Shown piece after piece: positions 15,401-28,994 of a stretch of DNA of 64,000 nt (position 1 is its first letter; the number at the start of each line of letters is the position of its first letter). Location of the stretch: NCBI GenBank assembly GCA_037013685.1, contig CM072888.1, positions 12,652,216 through 12,716,215 on the forward strand, written 5' to 3'. This DNA comes from Acridotheres tristis. Lineage: Eukaryota > Chordata > Aves > Passeriformes > Sturnidae. The notes beneath the pieces are model-generated. The model had not been told where the DNA came from. It saw only the letters and a list, made by a program, of their open reading frames with translations, and did not search any database. Both the position numbers and the translations under genes were made by a program.

Positions 15401-18400
15401 GAGTGTGCTCTTAAGGAGGGGGCAGACTTCAAGGACTGCAGGTAACAACACCACTCTAATGCTAAAAACTCCAGGAAGCTGTACTGTTTGTGTATGAAAG
15501 TGAAGGAGGACAAAATACAGAGTTTTGTGAACAAGATTTCATCATTTGTTCATTGTTCTCTTAGGTTTCACAAGCTTAAAAGACCCATTTTGCTGCGTTT
15601 TTGCTTTAAGTAAAAATATAAAGTAATATATTCTAAAATATGCAAGTATATATTAAACAAATATTAAAAACATGCTCTAATACAACAGATTAATGTGAAA
15701 AAATTATGCAACAGATCTTGCGTGGGTATCTGCAGAAGACAGATTTCCCTGCTTAACTCCCACCAGGTCCAGGGAAGTGGAAAGAATACTTTTCCCTTTG
15801 AGGCAAAAATATCAACCACAAAGAGAACTGGCCAGAATAGTTGTTTGCAGAGATTTTTTTTTTATTTTTTTTAAAGTTAGATGTTGAGTACACCAGCATG
15901 TTCTCTTTGCAAATTAAATGAGAACACTTTCCAAGACTTCACCAGATGTCTGCCTGTACAGCCACATGGACATATTCTGAGTGTCTGCATTATTGGGTCC
16001 CTTGCAAAATACAGGGAGAATGAGAAATCCTTATCTCTCAGGCTTGATCTTCTCTTCATCAGTTTTATGTTGCTTACATCAAACAGACCCTTGATTTCTT
16101 CAAAAGAGGAACAGCAGGTTTCTACATGCAAGGAAATGGCACATTCAGAAATCACTTACAAAGAGGATTCTGGTTCTTTTGGTACTCTGTGTGCTAAAAC
16201 CATCTTTATTTTTCTTTAGCTAACTGGCCTATTTTCCAATAACTTTATCCCTAACTCCCTAAGTACTAGTTGAGTTGAAAGTTAGAGATAAGATGGGGAA
16301 AGCCAAGAAAAGCCAAATCTACCAGCCAAAAATCCAACTTCCCATTCATCTTACAAGTTATATTCCATCCTTTTTTGCTTTATTCTGAAATAGTTTGGTT
16401 TCTTCAAGAAGCCTCTCATAAATCCAGAGATATCTTGCGCCATGTATGAGTAAATAAAGCACCAAATAAATATGAACAAAATAAATATTTAAGAACATGG
16501 CATAGATTGCATATTTGCACAACAGAAAAAAAAAATTGTTGGCTCATTGAACAAGTGCTACAAGAACACTGACTTTTACTGCCTACACTGTAAACACTGA
16601 GTTATCACTCCCTCCTATGCAAAGCTTTCAATCTGCAAGCCATAAACAGGGTCACTGTTCCTTTTAAGTGCTGGGAAGCTCTTTGCTTTTAAGAACTGGC
16701 TTGTGTTGTTATTACTTCAATATTGCTTTTCCTTCTGAGTCTTCGGGTTTCTCTGTTTAAAGGTTCACTGTGAATTAATCAGCTAGCAATATTTTAAACA
16801 TAAAAGACAAATATTCCTTTCCTCTCTCCAGCAAACTGTTTTGTGTTTCCTGCCATTAATTTAGTATGGAACAGGACATTATTTTTCTTAGTAACTGGTA
16901 CAAATATGAAAGTTCATATTTTAAGATTTCAGTTCTGCTTCGGTAAACTTAAAGTACATTAGCTGATTACAGCCAACCAAGAAGCAGCTAAAGATCCATC
17001 AACCTGACAACCCGAAGGCCAAATCCTAAAACTAGAAAGTCTTCTTACAGACTCCATTATGAACAGGAATGGAGAAAATTCAAGCTTGAAAACCTTTCAT
17101 ACATGGTTGGTAAACAGCTTTACACTGTAAGACGGAGCAAGACTCTTAAAGAAAACTTGCATGTTAAAGTGTTATAATGTACGAACTGTTTGCTGAAGGA
17201 ACACAGGGTAATTTAATTACAGGAAGAAAATTTCCAAGATCTCAAAGTAATGAGGAACCTGTGACACAAATCCTAATCTGGCATATGACAGCTGCAGAAT
17301 AAATTCAAAAGATTTTTACCAGACTAATTATCTGTTAATGGGCAGGCTCAGCGGGACATAACAAATTCCCAAGGTTTAGTTTCCAAGTCATGTGACCCAG
17401 TCTTTAGCATGGCAGATGGCAGACAATGACTGCATACCCCTCTTTTATTCCAAGAGCTACACACTCCATTTCTGTAACCCACCACTGAAATTATTGTAAT
17501 CATACATCAACAAAGATGCAACGCTACCACGGGTGACACCACGACTTCTGCAGCGATTGTTTCCCACACTGTGCAGCATGTCATTTTTATTAAGTGCTGT
17601 CAGCTCTCGGTGTGAGCAGACAAGAATTGAAATCCCAGTAGGATTTATCTTCTCTATAGATACACAAAGACTTCAGCAAGTTGGATGTTCACGTTTAACA
17701 GGACACACATGCTTGCTGTTAGCTAAAATATTAGCAATTTTTTTTCAGTTGCCACGCTGTAATTTAGAAGCGCTGACTCCACACCAGGTTTTGATTTAAT
17801 GTTCATTTTTAGAAATAATCTATTATTTTAACATCATGCTTCACCATCCTGCTAGTCTGAAGGCAATGAGTATTACTGATCACACCTCTAAACTGCACCT
17901 TGCTGAAAAAGATTAAATTTACACCCAGTGGACAGCAGCCATCACATTGCTAGTAACATTACACCACAGCCCACAGCCAGAATTGTGCATCCCTGCGGGA
18001 AGGAAAGAGATACGTTCTCTTTTCTATCTGTACTGTATTCTGGGTTATTGATCTCCAGAAAGCAAGAATAGGACACAGGGGTTCCCCTGCTGTGACAAAT
18101 TCTAAAGACCTTTGTTCCAGAGAGCCAAGTTTTCCAGTGCTAGACTGTGGCTGTTTTACATGGCATGACCTTTATTTTTTGCATATGCAACAAAGCTGAA
18201 GGGCTTCCTCAGCATTATTGTTCACTTCAAGTTAAACACACTCTTCTGAGATGACTCCCTAGACATTCAAGGCTCTGTTTCTTTTTTAATCCTTTTTCTG
18301 CAGCACCTTCAGCATCACAATTTTGCTGCTTTGAAACAAAATCCTTATCATTTTCCTTTTTTTTTCCTTAAAAATATAATTGGACTGGTAATGTGATCCT

Positions 18401-20879
18401 CTGGCAACTGTGATAAAATTGTAAATACTCTCCAGGCTAAATCATAAACCCCATATTATCTGTCTGTGTACTTTGCACTGCTGCATGTAATGGAAATGCT
18501 TTGGAAAGTGTTCCATGACAAATATGTACAGAAAAGAATTCTGTATTTTCATATTTAGAGTATTTTTCAGATTGCTGCAACTATGGGAGGGCAGGGTTAA
18601 TTTCAGGTTGGTTTCTGACAAACACTTCCTTTCATATATAACTACAGATGGGAATATTTCTATGTCCATGAGGCCAAAATTATCTGTGCCCGAGTGTGCT
18701 ACTTCCTCCTTCCTTCTAGCAATAAATAACCCTGGCTCCCAGCTCTGAGCACACCAATTGGAAGTCTGACCAAAAATACCACGTAGTGGTGTCCATGGAT
18801 GAATTCATTTCCTGCCATACAGACTTCCTCAAGATTAAAGCCACTTTAATTCTTTTGTTTTCAGTAAGACTTGCAATGTTTGTATCCCATACTGACTAGA
18901 CATAGGCATCTGTCCAGAGCTGTTCTCTGATACAATTCCAGCCTCCAGCACAAGCCCAACTTCCCTTAAATCACGTTTCACATCAAACATTAGAAGAGAT
19001 TTGCTAGCACTAGGATAAAACTTACTTTTTTTAACTGCAACTCCTGCTGTTTGAATTCTGTGGGTTGCAAGTGTGTACACATGCATCCTTTAATATTAAC
19101 AGGCATTCTAATTTTTATCTCCAGCTTAACAGCTCTTCCAAAGTGGTAGATCACCTTTATTTACCAATTCAGAAATCTTAGAGACTCTTGGACTCCATTT
19201 ATCTGCTGAAAAGAGTAATAAAAAAAATCACCTCCCCATTATTCTTATTTTTACAATGACTATCTACCATTGAGTTCCACAGGATCTGATCTTGACTGTA
19301 AACCTATTATTTCCTTTTCTAAACATAGGGAAGATACAGAAGTAATTTTCTTTTGCTGCTAGGGTTTTTTTTTTGTTCATTTTCTAAAAAAAAAAAATTG
19401 ATTATCTTTCTATAGTGTCAGCTATCCATTTCCTTTAATCTTTCTTCATGGAACATGTTTCCTTACATCTTTTTATTTCTTTCTGGATTTCCATAATAAA
19501 GCTGTTCCTAGCTGGCATCATTGCATTGAATAGGACAGAGCGAAGTGGGCACCTGACACATACATCAGAAACAAGGAGATTGACTGTAACTTCCACATGG
19601 ATGTTGGCTTTCCCCTCCTGTGCACAGCCAGTGACACCATGAATTCATCTTCCCATCTTCAGCTGTGATCCTTTACCACTCCAGCCAGAACTCCTTGTCA
19701 TTTCCTATCTGCATTGTTAATAACCAGTGTGTGTAAGATTACCCAACCTGCTTTGTCCTGAGCTGTTTCTGCAGTTTGTCAAGATTCTAATCTTCTGTTG
19801 CCCAGGTTTCCTGTAGCTCATCTGGATTTATTAAGCATATCCTCCATTCCATCTTCCAGGTCATTTCCAGAGACTCATACAGACACGGAACCATTGACCC
19901 CTACTCAATATGAAATTCCGGTTTGGCAGTGAGTCATCAATAACCACTCGGAACAACAATATTCCAACTGTGCATTCAGTAAGTAGTGCATTTTTTCTGG
20001 ACCACGCTTCCCTAGCTGACTGATGAGAAAAGACAGCATGAAAAAAAAACTTATTTCAGATACAAAGAAGTAGCCACTATTGTTTTCTTCTCCTTGTCTC
20101 TCTCCCCAGTCAAGTAATTGATTCATAATTATGTATTATTAAAAAAAAACCCAACAAACAACAAAGAAGCCCCCAAACCTTCCAAAATCCCACCTCATGC
20201 ACTCAGCTGAAGCATCCTGTGTTCAGAGCTGAACCCAAGCCAGCAGGCTCCCTGAACAGACAGGTGCTGTGTCAGTGCCCTTCTGGCCTGTGACACACAT
20301 AAAAGTGGCTGGGCCAAACGTGAAGTTTTTCAACTTCCAGGTGGTACAGGTATTCCACTGCCACATATTTACTCAAAGAAAGGGAAATAATCCGACCAAC
20401 CACCAGAAACTGATTCACAGTACTGCTCCATCAATTTTTTGCCCTGTAAGTCTGAAAGTTAAGTTCATTTAGCTCAACCTTAGAGACCCACATCTCATCT
20501 AATGAACATCAGCTGTAAGACTATTACTCATATAGGACTCCTCTATACTGTTTTTCAGGGTTTCCCTATGCCCTGGAAAGTAATCTTGAGCTTTTCCACA
20601 TTGGTTTTGTCTCAAATTGATGCAGTGAATGAGAAGTATGGCTCTTGACGTCTAGTATGAGTTATTTCCTCCTCTGTATTGTGTGTATATTTTCTGATTT
20701 AATTTCACAGGCCACTTATTTCCTATTGTCTTGGAAGATCTCTCTTTTGGAAGTTCCATTCTCTTTCTTTAAAGACAATCTAAACATACCTTCTGGTATT
20801 TAGATTACATCTCCACAAAACGTTTTAATGTTTCCACACATTCATAATTTGTGGACTCACATCAGCTACAAAAACTCTG

Positions 20880-20903
20880 AACAAACAAACAAACAAACAA
20901 ATG
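20880..20903. repeat. (ACAA)n simple repeat
   Basis: About five tandem ACAA units in intron 2. A related, less regular A/C-rich stretch lies at about 21580-21616. Confidence 0.95.
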
Positions 20904-22763
20904 ACAGAGCTCCAAGCCAACAATATAAATGCCTCTTTTCAGCTGATAGTTCACTCTTACATTGCAGTGCTATCCCAGTTCTCCATCAAAAGGTCTCTGC
21001 TGGTCCTGTTCCCATTCTCTCATATGATGCTGCACACACCCTATTGAACTTTCATAAGCCAATGTAAAAACTCTATGTCCCCCTCTGTCCCACAACATAG
21101 GTAACTAACACTTGTGCAATTTCCCACAAAATAGGCAGATTCATATGCTTTTTCACGAATTCTGAAAAGCCTTTCTATCCAACATATCTATTCTTTCCAC
21201 AGTTGCTGGCAATCATACTCACAGTGTCGAATCCCCAGTCACTCTACTGCAGCTTGGCAAACTGTAAATCACTTTCTAAAAGTTGTCTCTACCTCTTGTG
21301 ACCTTCAGCCTCTAGGATGAATTCAGGGACTATCATTACTCATCAAAATCTTGAAGCTAGCTGAGGAAAAACTCCTTGCCCACAAATTCCTTCTATGGGA
21401 TCTGCAATGCAGAGAATCACTCTCTGCAGCTGCCACCAACATCCCTCTGTAACAATATATAAGCCTTTTAAAGAGTTGTGAGCTATGTGAGGCCTTAAGG
21501 ATTTCTTCCCCTCATACTTGCAGATTAATGCAACATTTCAGCTTAAAATGGTATTTTATATTTCAGCAGAAATAGAATAACAACCAAAAAAAAACCCCAC
21601 AAACGAACAAACAAGCTGGATTGTAGCAGGAATGCAAACCTGTGCCATTTCCAATATATTTGTACAGTGTCTGTATTAGGTTAGACTCTGAGATGCAAGA
21701 TAAAAACTTGATTTACTTTGGTAGCTTTCAACTAGAAATCATGCCTGCTAACACTGAAGCAAGTTTCTATTACAGCTGCTTCTCAGCCTGCACTGAGATA
21801 TCAATGATTGATGCAACAGCACAATTAAATGACACAAACACACACAAAAAAGTACATATTTAGAGCCTGGTTCCTTAAGGAACATCCTCCTTCAGTAGAA
21901 GAGACTTGAACTAAAGGGAAATATTCGCCAAAAAGTACTTTAATGCAATAAAATTATTTTTTAAAAAATCATCTCATAGAAGTAGGACTTTGCCAACAAA
22001 ACAGAAAAATTGAAAAAAAAGTAATTCTTAATTTCTAAAACTTCTCTCAGTACTAAACAGTAAGATCTCTACTAAGGTTAAGATTGTAGCAAAAATACTG
22101 TATCAATGGAAATTTTTGAGATCTGAATGACAAAAGCCTATCAAGAATATGGGGAAAATCTGTTACACTAATAAACAAAATCTCTCCTGCTCATGCCTTA
22201 TTTTGCTTTCTGCCTTCTCTGATGGGTATTTTAACAGCAAAGCAAATGCAAAATTCAGTTTTCAAAAGCTATTTTTTCTATTAAGAGTCTTCAAATCTGT
22301 CACTAGAGAATAAAAAAATCACTGAGAAGAAAGCACAATGAGTGATAAATACATCCTCATATAGTAACTGTTTTCTTCAGCTACCAATTTACTTTTAATG
22401 GGCACTTCACAAAAAAACTTCATTACTAGAAAATTGGAGAACTTTTGGTTTCAGAGCTAGACCCCAATATACCTGTGGCCCATCAAAAAAGACCTGCAAA
22501 ATAAGGCTAATTTTTGGTACATTCTCACCATTTTGGCCATGGAGCATAGAAAAGGTGTCTCATCCACCTTTTCAATCCTGTTATGGACATTAACCCATGA
22601 AACTGCAACACACTGCAGGCTTAAAAAGTGTGAAGATTTAATTTTCTTTTTTGTGTCAAATAACACTAGCTTCAGAGTTGTGTATGGTTTCTTGTGAGCT
22701 TCTCACAGGAAATCTCTCCCCCAGCTTACCCCACAGTTTGCAATGACTGAAGCTTGTTTAGCA

Positions 22764-22782
22764 GAAAAGAAAGAAAGAAAGC
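22764..22782. repeat. (AAAG)n simple repeat
   Basis: A short run of AAAG units in intron 2. Confidence 0.9.
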
Positions 22783-25065
22783 CTCCATTCTCTTCAGAGA
22801 TAACCAAGGGTTAACTTCCCAACTGGAGAAGTTTCAGCCTGACTGTCCTTGCTTCACAGCAGGATAGTGACAGATTCCAGGAAAATGCAGCCAAGTAAGG
22901 AAAACACTTTGGTCAAGCAAATATATTAGGCAAACCTCAATGTCAGAAGCACAAAGACTGGAACAGCAGAAGCCTGCACTGCCAAGTTAAAGCCTAGTTA
23001 CTTTTACAGAAATGTTTTTCTCACTTAAAAATAATCTTAACAATCCTGGGAGGTAAAAAAAAAAAAAAAGTTGGCTGCTCAAAAGTTTAAAAGTAAGAAT
23101 TAAGCCCAGCATCAACATAGCTCAAAAATAAACCTGTACCTCAGGCTGCAAAGCACTAATATGTTAAATTACAGCATTCATAGGGAAACTGATGATAAAA
23201 GGAAACCTTGCACACATTATAAAATCTTACAATTAAAAACCAGATACTTGGCTGTGTTCACGTGGAATAATCAAGGAAAATAGCCAACTCAGGTGTTAAT
23301 CTCTGTATTAGTATTGTCATCAAGATGTTGTGACAGTCAAGATCAATGAAGTCAGGAGAGTAAATAAAAACTCTTTTGAGGACATCCTTTCCGTTCTACT
23401 GGTCAGAAAGATCACTGGTTTTATCACCATTTCTTCCTACACATGAAATGGTTCTACTGCAATAAAGAAATCACACCACAAGTTAGCAGAACAATGCATT
23501 CTCCAATCAAAGGACACACATTTTATACATGCATGTTATAATCGTCTGAATTTCAGCCCTATTTTCACATTAAACAGAAAATACAATCTAAACCTATTCA
23601 CTAAGAAAAAAAATTTAAAAATATGTATTTATACAGAGATAAAAATAGGAAGGAGCAAGGAAAAAAATTAGAACCATGAGAAACATAAGAGCTACATTTA
23701 TAGGAACATAGCCATTTACAAAATGCCTTTTTTTTAATGGTTGCCTTTCAAGCTGTGCCAACACTACAACGAACATAAAAGATCTGCCTCCCTAGCAAAT
23801 TTAGAAGAATAAGCAATTACTACATTAGAGAAAATAGGCTCAGAAATTTCCACCAATTGGTAGTTGGCAGCAAAGCAACTCTTTATGTGCCAAACCCCAA
23901 AAAGCCCTTCAGCACCAACCTCTACATATACTGGCAGTGAACAAACAAATTAAAAGCAAAACTTACTGCCTCAAACTGGGGTTAGCCCTTTGCTTTGGGG
24001 AAAGAGAAATAAACAAAAAAATAAAACAAAACAAGAACTCTCCATCCTCCTAGGAAAGTAATAGAAGGCTTTTATTTTTGTCAGGGCGTTTGAAGTGATA
24101 GGTCTTCTCTTTGGAGCACTCCATCCCACAAGCTCTTAAAACACAGTTACACTGTGGTTGTGCAACAAAGGCTTATTCCCAAAATCTTTGGAAAAGTACA
24201 ATGGAAGGGAGGTCTCCACATTTCCTCACTGCTACTGCTGGAACAGTTTACACAGACAGGCAGCAGCTCTCTGTAGACCGTTCACAGCCAGAATTTGGGA
24301 TTTCTCAACCCTGCCTGAGAACACTCCTACAACTGCAGTCCAAGTTTGATGACTGCCTTTACCACAGAAGGGGAGGAGGAGCTACTGCAGCCAATTAAAA
24401 TCATATTTTGGAATATTACCAATGACTGGTCATCCTCACCATGGGCTGAAGAGAGTAATCTTCCACCATGGGTGATGATAACATGCAAGCAATGTATGTG
24501 ATATTTAAATTTAACTACTTTTATTGATCCTTGATGCACTGCTGCATCTTCCACACCAATGCAGATGAGTGGTTTCTGCTGTTTTAACAATGCAAGAAGA
24601 GGTGAATTGAACTGACAATCCTAGCTTTTGCAGTTTCCCTTACTGACTCTCTACTTGCTTGAGAAGACTAAAATCATCTGAGGCAGTGACAAAACACTTC
24701 ATGGGCAGAAGAGACTAATTACTGCATAATAAATATCCTCAAAGCTATTTTATTTTGAATTAAATTAAACATGACAAACAATTTTCAGATGATCCTAGGA
24801 ATGATTCTCTGTTAAGAAGTAGCATTAACAAATCTCATTTAAAATCAAACCTATTAGAAGAACTAGAGCACATCATCATGCTGCCACTAAACACTAAAAA
24901 TCAAGAGTTTCAGTGATGCCTTTGCCTTGCTATATTTTCATCAAAACACAGAAGTTGCTCTTTTCACAAAATTACCTGCAAGAAGTGTATCCAAGCACAC
25001 ACAACATAACCAGAGACAGAGCTCATATTGAGGCAATCTAAGTGCACTTGTTCTGCCATACATTT

Positions 25066-25110
25066 GCTAGAAGCTTGCAAAAAAAGAAGCTAGAAGCTTT
25101 ACAAAAAAGG
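25066..25110. repeat. Imperfect tandem duplication, two copies of about 22 bp
   Basis: GCTAGAAGCTTGCAAAAAAA at 25066 is followed by GCTAGAAGCTTTACAAAAAA at 25089, so the second copy differs by a small change in the middle. It sits in intron 2. Confidence 0.9.
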
Positions 25111-26084
25111 TTATTAGGCATTAAACACTATAAAAATCTTGAAAATAAAAATACCCACATCTTTGAACACAACTGAAACTTTTACAATTATTTCATGCAG
25201 ATGTGTAGGTATGCAGGTGTATATAAATACCTGTTGAATGAGTAAGGATATTAATGTTTAGTCAACAGTACAAGAGTCTGGGTACCTGATACCAATGTGA
25301 TCTACTCTGCAGCCTGTGTTGCACTATTACTAAAATCACAATGCTCTCAGAGTTCCACAGCAGTGTCAAATAGAAGTATTAGGTATCAAATTCCTGTTCT
25401 ATGAAGGGCTTAGTCATTAATGTTACTGATCTACACCAAGTGTTTTCCTGACACTTTAAACTGGTGCAGCAGAACATCCTGTGGGCCACTGCTTTGTATT
25501 TCTGTGCAAGAACACACACCCAACCACATCATTAACCCTGGCTGTGTTTTCACAGAGGTAAAACTAAAAGCAGAAAAAAAGCAAGTTGCAAAGATGCCAC
25601 TACCCTCCCAGAATGATTAATTGCAGATACAATTCTTGGCCTCAGCTCATGTCAGTTATTGCCTCTGGAAACAGCAATCTGTGGAAGTGAAATGGAAGGA
25701 GACATATTTTTCTTATACCACTCAGCCACTATGTGGTAGTCTGAAAACAGGGCCTGCTTCTGAAAACACACAGCTGTCTGAACAAGTTCAAATGTATCAA
25801 GTAAACAGTATTACTCAATTAACAGTCACTTTTTTGGGCAATGCAAAAAGGCTGGCATAAAAAATAATTTGTTTTACTTGACAGTAAAGATCCACTTATT
25901 TTACACTATATACATTCTAATTTTGCTGTGTGTATTAATACTTTAATAAAGCTTTTTAAAAGTTGATTTTTTAAACTGCCACTATTCAGAAGCAGATTAA
26001 AGCATACACGATAATGAGAACTGAACTTATGAAAAACGGAGCATTTTAAGATTATTAGATGGCCACAGCAGTTTATTCTCCTAC

Positions 26085-26419
26085 CTGCTTCCCATCCAGT
26101 GTACAAAGTCTCTTGACTACACCCGAGTCTAACTTAATGGCTTCGGTGATGTCATTGAGGACCTGCTCGAAGGAGTGAGCCGTCTTCTTGTTCAGCAGAA
26201 TCCTCACGGCTTTCCGTGGCTTCACCCCACTCCTAATAACAGTCACCAGTTTGGGCTTAATGAAATCCTTGCTCTCCTTCACCTCGCTCCTCGTGGCCGT
26301 CAGGGAGGTCAGGGAGCGGCTGGAGCCAGTCCTGATGTTCACACACCAGTTGGGGTTGACGTTCTTGGTGTAATCGACCTTGCGGTACGGCTCGTTGGAT
26401 GCACACACGTAGCTCTCAC
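26085..26419 (-). CDS. DCLK2: DCLK2 exon 2: inter-domain linker and start of second doublecortin domain
   Basis: This exon encodes residues 137 (last two bases) to 248. The acceptor reads CTTCCTTCCAG|GTGAGAGC (AG at 26421-26420), and joining to exon 1 gives the family sequence [14 protein letters not shown] without a frame break. Next come the end of the first DC domain and a Ser/Thr-rich linker (about residues 165-183). The second DC domain starts near residue 188 with [17 protein letters not shown] and continues through [21 protein letters not shown] and [16 protein letters not shown]. The exon ends on CAG before a GTAGGA donor (GT at 26084-26083) in phase 0; in relatives the next residues are VTCLQDFF, so exon 3 should begin there. 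Length after the split codon is exactly 111 codons with no stop or frameshift. The second DC domain is the better conserved part against mammals; the linker is where this copy differs most. A solo LTR ends 266 bp upstream in intron 1. Confidence 0.95.
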
Positions 26420-26685
26420 CTGGAAGGAAGGCGACACGTTCACAGTTTAAGGGGGCTTGTGGCCTCTTTGTCAGTTTAAAAACTAAATCAAACACAAAAG
26501 AGGCAAATATTTCAGGAGTGATTCTCTTGTAGTTCAACAATGAGCTTTCCACCCTCTCTCACAGAGTGCTTTCAATAGGTTTCAAAAGAGCTCTGATATA
26601 AAAAATAGTAAGGTGTAATGAGGAGGTTCAAGATATACCACATGTCTTTTGGATTTTCAGTCATTTCACACTTGCTTAAACTACC

Positions 26686-27074
26686 TGTGGTTACTGTGCT
26701 GAAAAGAGAGAGAAAGGACAGCAACACACACGGACCTCTCTGGGGGAAAAAGGCCAACTTTATTGTACGGACATCCCGTATTTCAAGTGTTTTACGTGCA
26801 GCTAGGACAGGACAGTAGCTCATTGGACAATTGGGAAAAACATCCTTGGGACAGTACTTCAGGATGTATCCCACGGGAAAGACACCAGGTGTTAATCTTT
26901 ATTATGAATTCCACTCTGTTTTGCACCATGTTATCAGCCTGGGAGACTTCCTCCCTAACTGAAGCTGCAGTCAGCTTGTCAGCCTGGGAATGGACCTGAG
27001 AGTCAGGAGAAATTCAGGCCTGAAAAGAATTTCCAAGCTGTAATTCCCTAGCTCTCTAACTATGTGTGTCCACA
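26686..27074 (-). mobile_element. Solo retroviral LTR with 5-bp target-site duplication, sense to DCLK2
   Basis: This 389-bp segment begins TGTGG and ends CCACA, a perfect 5-bp terminal inverted repeat of the LTR type. It is flanked on both sides by CTACC (26681-26685 and 27075-27079), which fits a 5-bp target duplication. On the minus strand it carries AATAAA at 26764-26759 followed by a T/C-rich stretch and then the CACAGTAACCACA end, the usual R-U5 layout. No internal retroviral sequence adjoins it, so it is a solo LTR left by recombination. A 5-bp duplication would suit an ERVL- or ERV1-type element. It is an old non-coding remnant lying 266 bp upstream of exon 2. Confidence 0.8.
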
Positions 27075-28994
27075 CTACCTGAGCTCACAACACATGGCAT
27101 TAAGAGCATTCTCCTACAACAAATATCCAGGTCGTCCCTTATATATGCCTCAAACACATACTTCAAGATACATACACCCGTGTCTGTGTTTAATTATTTT
27201 ACAACAGCAAGTTTTAACAGAATAAATTTAAGCACCTCAAGACCCTTGCCCTGAAAGGCACATTAATCTGCCAGGAGTTACTGCCTTTCTACGAAGGACA
27301 CACATTTGAAATGCATTCACTTTCATATTTTTTAGACTAATGAACACCTGTTGAGGCCACAAATGAATCTTTGAGAGTATGGGAGTACAATAGAAAATCT
27401 AAACTTCCCCATTTTTCTCTCCTACTTCAAAGCTGTTTTATGGCTTTTTTTTGTTTGGGTTTTTTGTTTGGTTGTTTTCTAAAAGAAAAACTGCTTGGTG
27501 TTTAACACTACTCTTTTGACATCTGACAGCAAATTTCAAGATGTAAACCATGACAAAGGACATCTTTAACTGTGAGTTATTTGTGCAACCCACATCCTTG
27601 GGGTGTCACAAAATGACATCCCAAGACATTCTTGAAAGGGCAGAGTATTACCAGAAGGATGAATTGCACAGCATTCAAAACTGACAGAATACACCATTGC
27701 TCCAGACAGAAGAGCTACCTATATCTTATAGAGCTTACCCTGTTCTAAAATTAAAGCTATGCAGCCAAAGTCACTGGTGGAAGAAACCAAACTCACTTCT
27801 AACATGCACAGCAAGATGAGTAAAGAGTAAACATACATCTAGGGCACAGAACTGTAGGAGTTACAAAATGTATGCCTACATTTAGATACATACCAGAAAA
27901 CTTTCAAACAACACTTTTACTTTCTAAACTCTACTTTGGAGAGATGATTTATCTTAGAAGTTGTAGAGTTTATTCTAAAAGTAAGATACTAAACTACTTT
28001 CAAAGCCCTGAAGAATTACCACGAGCTGAAAGACTTTCTTGTTTATTTTCCAATACCAATTACACTGCTTTGTAATTTATTTTGTATTTAGACCTTCTTG
28101 AAAGTCTACTTGCTTTATTTGAAAGAAGAGAGATTATTAATTAAGCCAAGTTAACAATGGTTTTGTTTGGGAAATTCTGGCAGCCAGTTCTACCTCCACA
28201 AACATCACTGGGACTGTATTCCACTCAGGTACCAGGAAACTGGGGCTAGATTCTGTGGCTGCCACTGCCTTGCTTGTCCTCCTCTCTTCACTCATCCCCA
28301 TCATTCCTCCTCATACTCATAGATCAAGTGGTGCACAAAACAAACTGATACACACAAAACCGGACTCCTCCTCTTTCCCCCAAAAAATTAGCTAAGAGAA
28401 AGCAGGTGTTTTCAGCACACAAACTCCTTGACAAAGAGCTGCATGCTGCAAATCGGCACCAATTTACAGGTAGGAGAGTAAAAGAATCCCAGATTCCACA
28501 CAGCTTTGTAAGCAATGTGGTGTCTAGAAGCTTAATTCTGCCCCAGAACTACACATTAAATTGTAAGAAATCTCCAAGAAATCTGATTTTTTCAAACCGG
28601 AGCGACATTGGAGGAGATGACTTCAGAAAGTCCCTTTCAAATGAAGAGATCCTATGATTTTAAAGATAAGCACCATTCTCTTTCAACAGCTGTTTCCACC
28701 ATCTATCCTGTTATCACAAAACAGATGAGATATTCAAGTTTTGTGGCAGCAGCTCAGCTACACCAGAAAGCAAGGGTTTCCCCCTGTACATGCTCTAACA
28801 CTAGATTCCAAGCACTAAGCTTGTTGTCTGAACAATGGCCAACAAGTCTGTCCCCAAACTCAGTGCTGCCAAATGAGAGGCACCTCAAGAAGATTGTAGT
28901 CCTAATTCAAACCAATCATCATTACTAATGATACCTGCTCATCATTTTGTTATTCTCCCCTCTCCAACCACCTTCCTGCACGACACAGAACCTC

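Larger units (their letters stand above)
1..26084 (-). other. DCLK2: Start of DCLK2 intron 2 (continues beyond the window)
   Basis: More than 26 kb of AT-rich DNA follows the exon 2 donor in the direction of transcription. I looked for the expected third exon (about 100 bp beginning with codons for VTCLQDFF and containing an Asp-rich DDDVF stretch) on the minus strand and did not recognise it, so it probably lies beyond position 1; a short exon could still have been missed by eye. Apart from one CR1 3' end (4861-5037), simple repeats and A- or T-rich runs, I see no repeat, RNA gene or protein-coding exon. Open frames here, the longest being 166 codons at 1778-2278 (+), have no recognisable domain and look like chance. 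Blocks that are less AT-rich than the rest occur at about 8280-8480, 8740-9000 and 15200-15460, with nothing assignable. Confidence 0.8.

Noticed and set aside
24860..24900. Possible DCLK2 exon 3 because of a CATCATCATG stretch
   Set aside because: Translation of the minus strand does not give the expected DFFGDDDVF or FIACGPEKF wording and there are no matching splice sites.
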